Assembly (NCBI GenBank): GCA_036443405.1
Contig: JAZFYD010000147.1
Location: 1 to 25,878 of the forward strand
Direction: 5' to 3'
DNA from: JAZFYD01 sp036443405
GTDB lineage: Bacteria; Planctomycetota; PLA2
Length of the DNA: 25,878 nt
The notes under the pieces are model-generated. The model was given only the letters and a program-made list of their open reading frames with translations, was not told the DNA's origin and did no database searches. A program made the position numbers and the translations under genes. Each line of letters begins with the position of its first letter. Position 1 is the stretch's first letter. Shown here piece after piece: positions 7,758 through 15,810 of the stretch.

Positions 7758-9770
7758 ATGGCGTACACACTTCACTCCCGCACGATCGACAAGGTCGGAA
7801 TCATTGGTTCGGGCCAGATCGGCCCGGACATCGCGCTGCACATGAGCAAGGTGCTCCAGCGGCACGGCGTCCCGGTCGTAGTCGTCGACGTTGCGCAGGA
7901 CGCCCTCGACAGGGGTCAGAGCAAACTCCACAAGAAAATCGACAAGGGTGTCGAGTCCAAGGCCTTCAAGGCGGAATTCGGCCAGGCGATGAAGGACAAC
8001 ACCACCTTCACCACCGACTACGAGCAACTCGCCGGCGCCGGATTGATCATCGAGGCCGCGAGCGAGGATCTGGGCATCAAGCGGAAGATCTTCTCGCACC
8101 TGGAGGGGATCGTCGGGAACGACACGATCCTTGCCTCGAACAGCTCACATATGGAGCCCGAGGTGATCTTCGGCGACTGCGCGCACAAAAACCGCTGCGC
8201 GGTCATCCATTACTTCTTCCCGGCTGAGCGGAACCCGATGGTCGAGATCGTGCCGAGCGCCGAGACCGATCAGGACCTCACGGCTTGGCTGATGCTCTTC
8301 TACGAAGCGATCGGCAAGGTTCCGATCCGCGTCGGGAGCCGCTACGGCTACGCGATGGACCCGATCTTCGAGGGTCTCTTCCACGCGTCCGCCAAAATCG
8401 TCGAGGAGGGCCTCGGCACGGTGAAGGAGGTGGACGATGTCGTGCGCCGCACGCTCAAGCAGGGTGTCGGACCATTCACGGCGATGAATCTGACCGGCGG
8501 CAACCCGCTGACGTTCGTCGGCCTGCAGCACTACGCCGAGAAGATCCACGGCTGGTTCCAGCCGACCAAGCTCATGGAAGCGCAGATGGAAACCGGCGCA
8601 CCGTGGGACGGCGTCAAGCGCGGCGAGAAGGTCGAAACCCCGGACGAGCAGAAGACCAAGATCGCGGATCGCATCCTCGGCGCATACTTCGGCATCGTGA
8701 CCGAGATCCTGGACAGCGGCATCTCCAACGTCGCGGACCTCGAGATGGGCACGCAGACCGCGCTCGTCACGGCGCCGCCGTTCGCGTACATGAACAAGAT
8801 CGGCGTCGACACGGCGCTCGCGCTGGTCGAGAGCTACGCCAAGGACCACGAGGGTTTCCCGGTGCCGGCGAGCCTCAAGGCGCAGGCCCAAAAGGGCGCG
8901 TGGGAGATCCCGCTCGTTCTGCGCGAGGACAGGGACGGCATCGCCGTGCTGACCATCCGCCGGCCGGCCGTGCTCAACGCGCTCAACAAGGACGTCTTCG
9001 AGCAGATCGGCGCGCACGTGAAGGCGATCTCGGCGGACAGCGCGATCAAGGGCGCGGTGCTGACCGGGTTCGGCCGCAAGGCGTTCGTGAGCGGCGCGGA
9101 CATCGGCATGCTCGCGGCGGTCAAGACCGTCGAAGACGGCGAAGCGACGAGCCGGCATTCCAACACGATCCTGCTCGATCTCGACAAGTGCGAAAAGCCG
9201 ATCGTGTGCGCGTACAACGGCCTCGCATTCGGCGGCGGCAACGAACTTGCGCTCGCGTGCCACGCGCGCATCGCGACCGCGGGCCAGAAGCTGCTGGCCG
9301 GCCAGCCGGAGCCGAACCTCGGCATCATCCCCGGCGCCGGCGGTTCGCAACGCCTGCCGCGTGTCGTCGGTTTCGACAAGGCCAACGTGATGCTGCGCAC
9401 CGGCCGTCCGGTCTCCAGCGCCGAGGCCATCGAGTGCGGTCTGATTTCCGAAGAGGTCGCCGCCGATCAACTCGTGGACCGCGCGGTGGCGATCGCGAAC
9501 GACATGGCGCAAAACGGTTTCGAGCGCATCAGCCGCGAGCCGATCACGGACGCGGTGCTCGGGGACGTCGACCTCGGCCACCTGTCGACGGCGGTCGACG
9601 GTGTCATGACAAAGGCGATCGTCGAAGGCGCGAAGCTCGGCCTGGACGAGGGCTTGAAGTTCGAGTCGAAGTGCTTTGGCGAGGTCTGCGGCCTCGAGGA
9701 CATGCGCATCGGCATGGAGAACTTCATGAAGAACGGCCCCCGCGCAAAGGCTGAGTTTGTAAACCGGTAA
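7758..9770 (+). CDS. Bifunctional 3-hydroxyacyl-CoA dehydrogenase / enoyl-CoA hydratase (dehydrogenase domain first)
   Basis: A 670-residue fusion acting in fatty-acid or hydroxybutyryl-CoA metabolism. The N-terminal half is a 3-hydroxyacyl-CoA dehydrogenase: Rossmann GSGQIG near 17-22, Asn128 in LASNSS, His151 (VIHYFFP) and Glu163 (MVEIV), followed by the C-terminal helical domains to about 380. Residues ~385-670 are an enoyl-CoA hydratase with GADIGML (446-452), and both catalytic glutamates appear present: Glu496 in FGGGNELAL and Glu518 in QPEPNLGIIPGAGG. It should hydrate trans-2-enoyl-CoA and oxidise the 3-hydroxyacyl-CoA with NAD. The domain order is opposite to FadB and matches archaeal crotonyl-CoA hydratase/3-hydroxybutyryl-CoA dehydrogenases. 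The start ATG has GGAGGA 9 nt upstream. No thiolase or acyl-CoA dehydrogenase is nearby, so chain-length preference is unknown. Confidence 0.93.
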   Translation: MAYTLHSRTIDKVGIIGSGQIGPDIALHMSKVLQRHGVPVVVVDVAQDALDRGQSKLHKKIDKGVESKAFKAEFGQAMKDNTTFTTDYEQLAGAGLIIEAASEDLGIKRKIFSHLEGIVGNDTILASNSSHMEPEVIFGDCAHKNRCAVIHYFFPAERNPMVEIVPSAETDQDLTAWLMLFYEAIGKVPIRVGSRYGYAMDPIFEGLFHASAKIVEEGLGTVKEVDDVVRRTLKQGVGPFTAMNLTGGNPLTFVGLQHYAEKIHGWFQPTKLMEAQMETGAPWDGVKRGEKVETPDEQKTKIADRILGAYFGIVTEILDSGISNVADLEMGTQTALVTAPPFAYMNKIGVDTALALVESYAKDHEGFPVPASLKAQAQKGAWEIPLVLREDRDGIAVLTIRRPAVLNALNKDVFEQIGAHVKAISADSAIKGAVLTGFGRKAFVSGADIGMLAAVKTVEDGEATSRHSNTILLDLDKCEKPIVCAYNGLAFGGGNELALACHARIATAGQKLLAGQPEPNLGIIPGAGGSQRLPRVVGFDKANVMLRTGRPVSSAEAIECGLISEEVAADQLVDRAVAIANDMAQNGFERISREPITDAVLGDVDLGHLSTAVDGVMTKAIVEGAKLGLDEGLKFESKCFGEVCGLEDMRIGMENFMKNGPRAKAEFVNR

Positions 9771-9817
9771 GGTCCCCCGGTATCACGCGGCGGGCGGGAA
9801 ACGCGTCCGGCGAGTAG

Positions 9818-10171
9818 TCAGCGCAGATCGATCTCGACGATCACGAGCGTGTTCGCGATGGTCGCCGTCGCAGTGGCACGCTCGAACTCAGGCACTTGCG
9901 CGAAGATCTGATACTTGCCGGGAGGCAGCTTGTCGAAGTGGACGTCGATTCCCTTGCCGCTCACTCCTACCGCGCGATTCTCGACCAGTAGCGGTTTTTT
10001 TGCCCCCTCCTCCGGATCTGGAACGTGAATCATGGTTCGAGGCTCCGTCTGTTGAACCTGCGAATCACTGGCGCCCGTGCGCGTCGGCGCGCGCTCCGAT
10101 CCACTCATCTGCGCCCCCGCGAGATACCCCACCAACAATCCAACCGCGAGCCACAACGCCGCTTGCCGCAT
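9818..10171 (-). CDS. Short fourth member of the tandem paralog array (membrane anchor plus one beta-sandwich unit)
   Basis: A 117-residue protein starting MRQAALWLAVG, with one N-terminal membrane helix, a ~40-residue polar linker, and a single C-terminal unit containing LPPGKYQIFAQ. It resembles the three upstream genes but lacks the units between anchor and last domain, so it is a shortened paralog or the remnant of one. The start is the ATG at 10171, which overlaps the upstream stop as TAATG; an in-frame start at 10195 lies inside the upstream gene. The PG-x-Y turn followed by beta-strands resembles carboxypeptidase-regulatory-like (CarboxypepD_reg/SpaA-like) folds; that is inference. It is the last gene of the cluster and converges on the dehydrogenase/hydratase gene. 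Confidence 0.7.
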   Translation of the reverse strand: MRQAALWLAVGLLVGYLAGAQMSGSERAPTRTGASDSQVQQTEPRTMIHVPDPEEGAKKPLLVENRAVGVSGKGIDVHFDKLPPGKYQIFAQVPEFERATATATIANTLVIVEIDLR

Positions 10172-11526
10172 TACTTGCCATATTCCAACGGCCACTTGCC
10201 CTCGAGATTCGCGTCGACGAGAAACGTAACGTCGAGCGACACGACACCACTGCCGACGTGCACGGTTTGCTCGACCACGTGGCAGCCCTTGGAGACCGCC
10301 TGCATCCGATACGCCCCGGGAGCAATCCGCGAAAACGCGACCATGCGTCGCGGCTCGGCGGCCGAACCCCTGTACTGGTCGCCCAACTTTTTCGCCATCG
10401 GGATGAGCGACACCGAGTACTCACGCGGCGCCGGTCTTGTGTAGCGATTCGGGAAGTTCAGCGTGATCTGTACCTTTCCTTCGGGCAACTCCGGCACGAT
10501 GCGAGATTCAAGACCGGCACGGATCGTTACCTGTCCCAAGGGACGCGGAATGACCCGGTTCGCACGCGGGTGCCAGAACACGTTGTAGGTGCCCGGCTTC
10601 AGGAACAGCAGGGAGCGCACCGATTTTCCCCGGCGGAGCACACTCGAAACCGGCCGACCATCGCGAACGAGATAACACCGGCCGCCGCCGGACAACTCGA
10701 TGCGCAGCACGCCAAAGCCCGTGTGCGCAAAGTGGAGGCGCGCCACGGCTCCCGCCACAAGGTCGATCCAACGAACGTCCTGGCCGACCTGCACGCGATA
10801 CAGCCCGGGCCGCAACGTCGTATCGGCCCGGCCATCGCGACCCGTGTTCGTGTGCACGGAGTCCATCTCGTTCACCGACAGGCCCTCGACCTCGACGCCG
10901 ACCGACTCCAGTGGCGCGCCGCCTAAGCCGGTCACCAGGAACTCGAGCTTTCCCTGCCCTCGCGGGACACCGTCGACCGCGGCGAGCGAGAGGCGCGTCG
11001 TATTCCCGGACTCGACCCGCACCGTCTGCTGCTGCCACACGCGCGCGCCCGCTTCGTCGGCCCATCGAATCAAGTACTCCCCGGCGGCGACCGTGAGGGT
11101 CCGCACTTCGCGGGCGTCGATCCCATCCTCGTAGGTAGCGGACTGCCCTTGCATGTTGAGGCCATGCACCGTGAACTCGCGATACGGACCATCCGTGTTG
11201 TCGAGAACGAGCTGACCCATGCGCTCGAAGAACTGCGGTTCGATGCCGTCCGGAGCCGCGCCAACCCCGGCCGTGACGGTCACGCGCGCCGGGCCGTCGT
11301 TCGAAACGGAACGGGCCTGCTCGCTGGACGGTGTCGTTTCATCCGACGCGGCCGACGCCTCGGGCACCGAGCGTGAATCACTCGCTCGATCGCGCGTGAT
11401 CGATGGCAACCGCGCGTCCGGCGCGGCATGCCCGGACCGAGCGCGGGTCTCGTCGTTTGAGGCCTGCCATCCGACTAGCAGCCCGACAGCAATACCGACC
11501 ACGAAACAAACCAACGCGACGCGCAC
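10171..11526 (-). CDS. Tandem paralog 3: membrane-anchored protein with four beta-sandwich-like units
   Basis: A 451-residue protein with an N-terminal helix (MRVALVCFVVGIAVGLLVGW), a ~65-residue low-complexity linker, the family motif FFERMGQL, then four PG-x-Y type units: VAAGEYLIRW, LRPGLYRVQVG, LKPGTYNVFWH and IAPGAYRMQ. It ends DANLEGKWPLEYGK, aligned with the ends of paralogs 1 and 2. The protein should be anchored in the inner membrane with the units in the periplasm. No enzyme motif is visible. The GTG start follows TGATAGCTT by 6 nt with no Shine-Dalgarno, so it may have its own leaderless promoter even though only 20 nt separate it from the upstream stop. Function is unknown; structural or ligand-binding roles are possible. 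Confidence 0.8.
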   Translation of the reverse strand: MRVALVCFVVGIAVGLLVGWQASNDETRARSGHAAPDARLPSITRDRASDSRSVPEASAASDETTPSSEQARSVSNDGPARVTVTAGVGAAPDGIEPQFFERMGQLVLDNTDGPYREFTVHGLNMQGQSATYEDGIDAREVRTLTVAAGEYLIRWADEAGARVWQQQTVRVESGNTTRLSLAAVDGVPRGQGKLEFLVTGLGGAPLESVGVEVEGLSVNEMDSVHTNTGRDGRADTTLRPGLYRVQVGQDVRWIDLVAGAVARLHFAHTGFGVLRIELSGGGRCYLVRDGRPVSSVLRRGKSVRSLLFLKPGTYNVFWHPRANRVIPRPLGQVTIRAGLESRIVPELPEGKVQITLNFPNRYTRPAPREYSVSLIPMAKKLGDQYRGSAAEPRRMVAFSRIAPGAYRMQAVSKGCHVVEQTVHVGSGVVSLDVTFLVDANLEGKWPLEYGK

Positions 11527-11532
11527 GCGTTC

Positions 11533-11541
11533 AAGCTATCA
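11533..11541 (-). promoter_or_regulatory. Extended -10 TGATAGCTT before paralog 3
   Basis: TGA-TAGCTT is followed by GAACGC and the GTG at 11526 on the minus strand. The sequence from TAGCTT through the first codons is almost identical to that before paralog 1 (14141-14149), so the promoter appears to have been duplicated with the gene. Confidence 0.5.
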
Positions 11542-11546
11542 GAGGA

Positions 11547-12863
11547 CTACTTCGGCGGTTCGGGCCAATCACCATCGAGGCTCGGGTCCGGATCGAGGGT
11601 GAACTCGACCAACACCGTTTCGTCTCGAATCTCCAACTCACGCTCTTGGACGTGGCAGCCTTCGGCGATGACGTGCACACGGTATTTGCCGGGCTTCAAA
11701 GCAGGGAACACGTGCGGTCGTTCCTTGTTGCCATCGACGTAGCTGGTCAGGGCTTCTTGACCCCCGTCGGGATGAAACAAGGTGACTGTGTTCCCAGCTC
11801 TTTCGTCCGGTTCTCGCGCCGAAAAGAGCACGACCACCTCCAACGCTCCCGGAGGGAACTCCGGAACAAAGTCTGTTCGTTTGCCCGCCTCGATTTCGGC
11901 GGTGCCAACAGACCGGCCCACGGTCAAGTTGGGCGGATACGACAGCACCGTGCCGGTCCCCGGCGTGATGGACTGCAAAGTCGGCGGGGCGCCGTCGCAG
12001 GCTCGCTCCCTGGCACCTAAGCGGAGAGCATACCCCCAGCCCTTAACATCCGTGTCGATCCGAAGCTCACCGAACTCGCGGTAGCGAAACTCCACGGTCG
12101 TCGTCTCGCCCTCCACAACGCGAAACCAGCGAACGTCATCCCCGAACGCTAGCTGGTATTGCCCCGGGCGCAGGTTGTCCGTCGCGCGACCCTCCCACAC
12201 CGGGAGTAGGACCTTCAAGATCCTGGACCCGGAGGCCCCCAAGAGCCAGAGCGTTAGGTACCTCATGGGGGACCCATCCAAACCCTGCACAAAACACGCG
12301 ATGCGACCGCGACCAGGAGGGATTGCCGACGCCGCATCGAGTCGTACACGCTTGGTCACGCCCCGCTCGATCCGAACGCTCGCTCTCTGTTTTGCGTGCC
12401 TCTCGCCCCACCAAAGAACGTAATCGCCAACGGCCAAGAAGAGCGTGCGACTCGTTTTCCCATCCTGGATCCGCTCGGTGAACTCCTCGGGATCTCCAAA
12501 CATGTCCGCGCCATGAATAGAAAACGAACGTCTGGGGTCTCCAAATCCTCGGGCGCCATGGTCCCGGCTTTCGGATTCGGGCAGTTCCACAATGAGTCGC
12601 CCCATTCGTTCGAGAAATCTCGGATCCGGAGTTCCCTCTTCGCGAACTGCCGCCGGCGCCTCAACGGATCGAGCGGACCGCGGGGCGGGCTCAGCGGCCG
12701 CGCGTTCGTGAGTCGGCAACGACTGCCCGCTGCTCGCGATGGAACTCGGCGTTCGCGCGGCGTCGGTCTGTTCTCCGGCGAACCCACCGGCCACCAGCCC
12801 GGCGACGAACCCGACCCCGAGATACAGAAGAACCAGGCGAACCGGCCTTGCCTGTGCGCTCAT
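11547..12863 (-). CDS. Tandem paralog 2: membrane-anchored beta-sandwich-like protein
   Basis: A 438-residue protein with an N-terminal helix (VLLYLGVGFVAGLVAGGF), a polar linker, the family motif RFLERMGRL, GADMFGDPE, and units LAVGDYVLWWG, LRPGQYQLAFG and LKPGKYRVHV. The third unit is degenerate (TPGTGTVLSYPP lacks the Tyr turn seen in paralogs 1 and 3). The middle block LRPGxYxxxxGxDxRWxxxV, followed by FGELRID, is shared with its neighbours. It ends PSLDGDWPEPPK. The start is the ATG at 12863, overlapping the previous stop as ATGA with GAGGT 8 nt upstream, so it is translationally coupled to paralog 1. Its N-terminus (MSAQARPVR) differs from the MRVALVC of paralogs 1 and 3. Function is unknown. 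Confidence 0.8.
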   Translation of the reverse strand: MSAQARPVRLVLLYLGVGFVAGLVAGGFAGEQTDAARTPSSIASSGQSLPTHERAAAEPAPRSARSVEAPAAVREEGTPDPRFLERMGRLIVELPESESRDHGARGFGDPRRSFSIHGADMFGDPEEFTERIQDGKTSRTLFLAVGDYVLWWGERHAKQRASVRIERGVTKRVRLDAASAIPPGRGRIACFVQGLDGSPMRYLTLWLLGASGSRILKVLLPVWEGRATDNLRPGQYQLAFGDDVRWFRVVEGETTTVEFRYREFGELRIDTDVKGWGYALRLGARERACDGAPPTLQSITPGTGTVLSYPPNLTVGRSVGTAEIEAGKRTDFVPEFPPGALEVVVLFSAREPDERAGNTVTLFHPDGGQEALTSYVDGNKERPHVFPALKPGKYRVHVIAEGCHVQERELEIRDETVLVEFTLDPDPSLDGDWPEPPK

Positions 12864-14134
12864 TTCGGGACCTCGGGCAAGCGCCCTTCAAGGTCCGGAT
12901 CTTCGTGAAGGACCACCTCCACGCGCACGGCCCGATCCGCGACCTCGACCCGGCGTTCTTCGAGGTGGCACCCTTCGGCAGCAACCCACACTCGATAGGT
13001 CCCTGGACTCAGCGCCGGCGACTCCAGCTGGGTTTGCTCTAAGCCGTGCAGGGAATCCCCGGGATCCGGCCCCGGCGAAACGTTGACCCAGCATTCGTCT
13101 CTCCCGGCAAATGAGCCGACAACTTCGACAAAGACCTGAATCGAACCGGTTGGCAACCGGGGTTTGAACTGAGTACGCTCACCGGCACGAACTGTCGCGA
13201 CGCCGACACGCCGTGCAAAACTCCTCTCGCGGTAGTCCGGGTACCAGACGACGTCGTAAGCACCGGGTTTGACGTAGAGCATCGTTGTTGCACCTTGGTT
13301 GTGCTCCACGACGAATGGCTGCTCGGCCCCGTCGGCCCGCAACACGAAAAGTCCAACCAGTTGGGACCGGTCGATGCGTAACTCACCAAAACCGCGGTAA
13401 CGAAACTCAACTGTTGACGTTTGGCCGGAAACGACGTGAATCCAACGGAGGTCATGGCCGATATGCACCTGGTATCGGCCTGGCCGCAGATACTCGGTCC
13501 CGTGACCAGCAGTTACCGGGATGTGGTGCCAGTCGAGTGTCGGACCGGACGCGCCGCGGACCCAGATACCGGCACTCTTGATCGGCTTTCCGTCGAGCCC
13601 CTCGACTGAAAAGTCGACCCGCCCGCGGCCGGCCATCGGATCCAACGACTCGAGGCGCACGCGCGTCGTCTTTCCGGGCTGAATCCGGACGTCCGTTTTC
13701 TGTTTGAGGTGATTCCGCCCCCACCAAATCGTGTAGTCGCCAGTGGCAAGGGACAGTGTGTGGCGGCTGGTGTCGGGGATCGTCTCGATGGTCTGTTCCG
13801 GATCGCCGTACATATCGACGCCGTGCAACCAGATCCACTGGCCGCGCGTCGCCTCAACCGTGAGACGGCCCATTCCCTCGAGGAGTCTCGGGTTCACGTT
13901 CTCCGTCTCCGCCTCGGTGTCGGCGTTGTCGGAGGTGCGCAACAGGCTGTGTGACTCGGCGCGCGTCGGTCCGGGCGGCTCGGCGGCGGGTTCCATGGCC
14001 GCCGCGGAGTTCGAGAGGGTCCGGCTCCTGATCGGTGACGTTGTCCGTATGGGCTCGTCACCATCGGAGCCCAACCCACTGGTTACCCAACCGGCCGCGA
14101 ATCCGAACGCCAAACAGACCAACGCAACGCGCAC
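12860..14134 (-). CDS. Tandem paralog 1: membrane-anchored protein with four beta-sandwich-like units
   Basis: A 424-residue protein and the first gene of the array. It has an N-terminal helix (MRVALVCLAFGFAAGWVTSG), a low-complexity linker to ~80, the family motif RLLEGMGRL (83-91), GVDMYGDPE (105-113), and units at ~130 (LATGDYTIWWG), ~216 (LRPGRYQVHIG), ~288 (VKPGAYDVVWYP) and ~375 (LSPGTYRVWVAAEGCH), a spacing of about 72-87 residues that suggests internal duplication. It ends DPDLEGRLPEVPK. The start is GTG, 6 nt after TGTTAGCTT, with no Shine-Dalgarno. An ATG at 14138 is in another frame. ALDH lies 45 nt upstream on the same strand but the local promoter suggests a separate unit. Function is unknown. 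Confidence 0.8.
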   Translation of the reverse strand: MRVALVCLAFGFAAGWVTSGLGSDGDEPIRTTSPIRSRTLSNSAAAMEPAAEPPGPTRAESHSLLRTSDNADTEAETENVNPRLLEGMGRLTVEATRGQWIWLHGVDMYGDPEQTIETIPDTSRHTLSLATGDYTIWWGRNHLKQKTDVRIQPGKTTRVRLESLDPMAGRGRVDFSVEGLDGKPIKSAGIWVRGASGPTLDWHHIPVTAGHGTEYLRPGRYQVHIGHDLRWIHVVSGQTSTVEFRYRGFGELRIDRSQLVGLFVLRADGAEQPFVVEHNQGATTMLYVKPGAYDVVWYPDYRERSFARRVGVATVRAGERTQFKPRLPTGSIQVFVEVVGSFAGRDECWVNVSPGPDPGDSLHGLEQTQLESPALSPGTYRVWVAAEGCHLEERRVEVADRAVRVEVVLHEDPDLEGRLPEVPK

Positions 14135-14140
14135 GCATTC

Positions 14141-14149
14141 AAGCTAACA
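14141..14149 (-). promoter_or_regulatory. Extended -10 TGTTAGCTT before paralog 1
   Basis: TGT-TAGCTT is followed by GAATGC and the GTG at 14134 on the minus strand, a near copy of the element before paralog 3. It lies in the 45-nt gap after the aldehyde dehydrogenase stop. Confidence 0.5.
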
Positions 14150-14179
14150 GGACCCCAGCCCGCGCGGCGGTCAGACGAC

Positions 14180-15712
14180 CTAAACGTCGAATTCAACACC
14201 CTGGGCCAGCGGCAACTCCGTCGACCAGTTGATCGTGTTCGTTTGGCGGCGCATGTAGGCCTTCCAGGAATCGCTGCCGGACTCGCGTCCGCCGCCGGTG
14301 TCCTTTTCGCCGCCGAATGCGCCGCCGATCTCGGCGCCGCTCGTTCCGATGTTGACGTTGGCGATACCGCAGTCGCTACCGCGGTGGCTCAGGAACGTTT
14401 CTGACTCCAACACGTTGCGCGTGAAGATCGCCGACGACAAACCCTGCGGGACGTCGTTGTGCATGGCGATGGCGTCGTCCAGACTCTCGTACTGAATCAG
14501 ATAGAGCAGCGGCCCAAAGGTCTCCTCCTGCACGATCGCCGCGTCCGGCGCAATCTCGGCGAGCGCGGGTTTCATGTAACAACCCGACTCGTATCCCGGA
14601 CCGCTCAGCGGCTCGCCGCCGCACAACACCGTGCCGCCCTGCGCGGCGACCTCCCGCAGCGCGCGCTGCACATTCTCCACCGCGTCGGTATCGATCAGCG
14701 GCCCGACCAGCGTCTTCTCGTCCAGCGGATCACCGATCGCTGCCGTCTCGTAGATCTTGACCAACCGGCGCTTTAGTTCGTCGAAAATCGACGCGTGGGC
14801 GTAGACGCGCCGCGTTGAAGTACAGCGCTGCCCCGCGGTGCCCAGCGCCCCAAACGCGATCGCACGGGTCGCGAGTTCCAGATCCGCCTCGGGTGTCACG
14901 ACGATGGCGTTGTTGCCGCCAAGCTCCAGAATCGTGCGCCCAAGCCGCGCCGCCACGACGGCGCCAACGCGCTTGCCCATGCGCACCGAGCCCGTCGCGC
15001 TCACGAGCGGCACGCGCTTGTCGGCGCAGAGTAGCTCGCCGATGCCGGCGCCGTCGCCCACGAGCACGGTGCTCAGCCCCTCGGGGCAACCCTCCGCTTC
15101 AAAGACCTCGGCAGCGATTTTCTGGCACGCGATCGCGGTCAGTGGCGCCTTTTCCGACGGTTTCCACAGGGTGACGTCGCCGCACACCCACGCGATCGCC
15201 GCGTTCCACATCCACACCGCAACCGGGAAGTTGAACGCCGAGATCACGCCGACGACTCCGAGCGGATGCCACTGCTCGTACATGCGATGCAGCGGCCGCT
15301 CGGAATGCATCGTCAGGCCGTAGAGTTGGCGCGACAACCCTACTGAGAAGTCGCAGATGTCGATCATCTCCTGCACTTCGCCGTGGCCCTCGGAGCGCAC
15401 CTTGCCGACCTCGAGGGAGACGAGATCGCCGAGCGCCTCCTTTTTCGCGCGCAACGCTTCGCCGATCTTGCGAACCACCTCGCCGCGTCGCGGCGCCGGC
15501 CACATGCGCCAGTCCGCAAACGCGGTGAGCGCCGCGGTCATCGCGGCTTCGTATTCGTCCGCGCCCGCCATGCGCACGCTCGCCAGGTCGCCGCCGCCGG
15601 GGGATGTCGACACGACCTCCGCACCGCTCGATGCAAGCGAGCGGCCGCCGATCCACGCGCCGTCTTCTTTGGCGTCGAGTCCCAGACTGGCGAGGAGTTG
15701 TTGCGCACTCAT
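14180..15712 (-). CDS. ALDH7-family aldehyde dehydrogenase (alpha-aminoadipic semialdehyde dehydrogenase-like)
   Basis: A 510-residue NAD(P)-dependent aldehyde dehydrogenase. Asn161 (AFNFPVAVW), Lys184 (WKPSEK), the general-base Glu263 (LELGGNNA) and the nucleophile Cys297 (GQRCTST) are all present. ELGGNNA, GTAGQRCT, GSDCGI-NVNI-TSGAEIGG and GGGRESGSD near the C-terminus are hallmarks of ALDH7 (human ALDH7A1, bacterial AmaB/Pcd), which oxidises alpha-aminoadipate semialdehyde / piperideine-6-carboxylate in lysine breakdown and also detoxifies lipid aldehydes. The start ATG at 15712 gives the usual family length; the frame continues upstream to 15964 but that part is not conserved-looking. 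TAGCCT lies 8 nt before the ATG with no Shine-Dalgarno. No other lysine-catabolic gene is adjacent. Confidence 0.93.
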   Translation of the reverse strand: MSAQQLLASLGLDAKEDGAWIGGRSLASSGAEVVSTSPGGGDLASVRMAGADEYEAAMTAALTAFADWRMWPAPRRGEVVRKIGEALRAKKEALGDLVSLEVGKVRSEGHGEVQEMIDICDFSVGLSRQLYGLTMHSERPLHRMYEQWHPLGVVGVISAFNFPVAVWMWNAAIAWVCGDVTLWKPSEKAPLTAIACQKIAAEVFEAEGCPEGLSTVLVGDGAGIGELLCADKRVPLVSATGSVRMGKRVGAVVAARLGRTILELGGNNAIVVTPEADLELATRAIAFGALGTAGQRCTSTRRVYAHASIFDELKRRLVKIYETAAIGDPLDEKTLVGPLIDTDAVENVQRALREVAAQGGTVLCGGEPLSGPGYESGCYMKPALAEIAPDAAIVQEETFGPLLYLIQYESLDDAIAMHNDVPQGLSSAIFTRNVLESETFLSHRGSDCGIANVNIGTSGAEIGGAFGGEKDTGGGRESGSDSWKAYMRRQTNTINWSTELPLAQGVEFDV

Positions 15713-15720
15713 GGGGAACA

Positions 15721-15726
15721 AGGCTA
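15721..15726 (-). promoter_or_regulatory. -10-like TAGCCT 8 nt before the ALDH start
   Basis: On the minus strand TAGCCT is followed by TGTTCCCC and the ATG at 15712. It lacks the TGN extension seen at other sites, so support comes mainly from the shared spacing. Confidence 0.35.
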
Positions 15727-15810
15727 CGCGAGCGCAGCTACGACCGCCACCGGCGGGGCGAGTTCGCACCGACCGCGAAGGCGGGTTGCAATCCCGCGAC
15801 ACTCTGCGAG

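Noticed and set aside
8145..9581. 478-residue antisense open frame inside the dehydrogenase/hydratase gene, and a similar 489-residue one on the plus strand (8285-9754)
   Set aside because: Both are frame shadows of a gene with both enzymes' catalytic residues.
15781..15797. Hairpin GCGGG-TTGCAAT-CCCGC resembling a tRNA T-arm
   Set aside because: Loop lacks the TTCRA order, and no acceptor, D or anticodon arm could be found around it; no T-run follows, so not a convincing terminator either.
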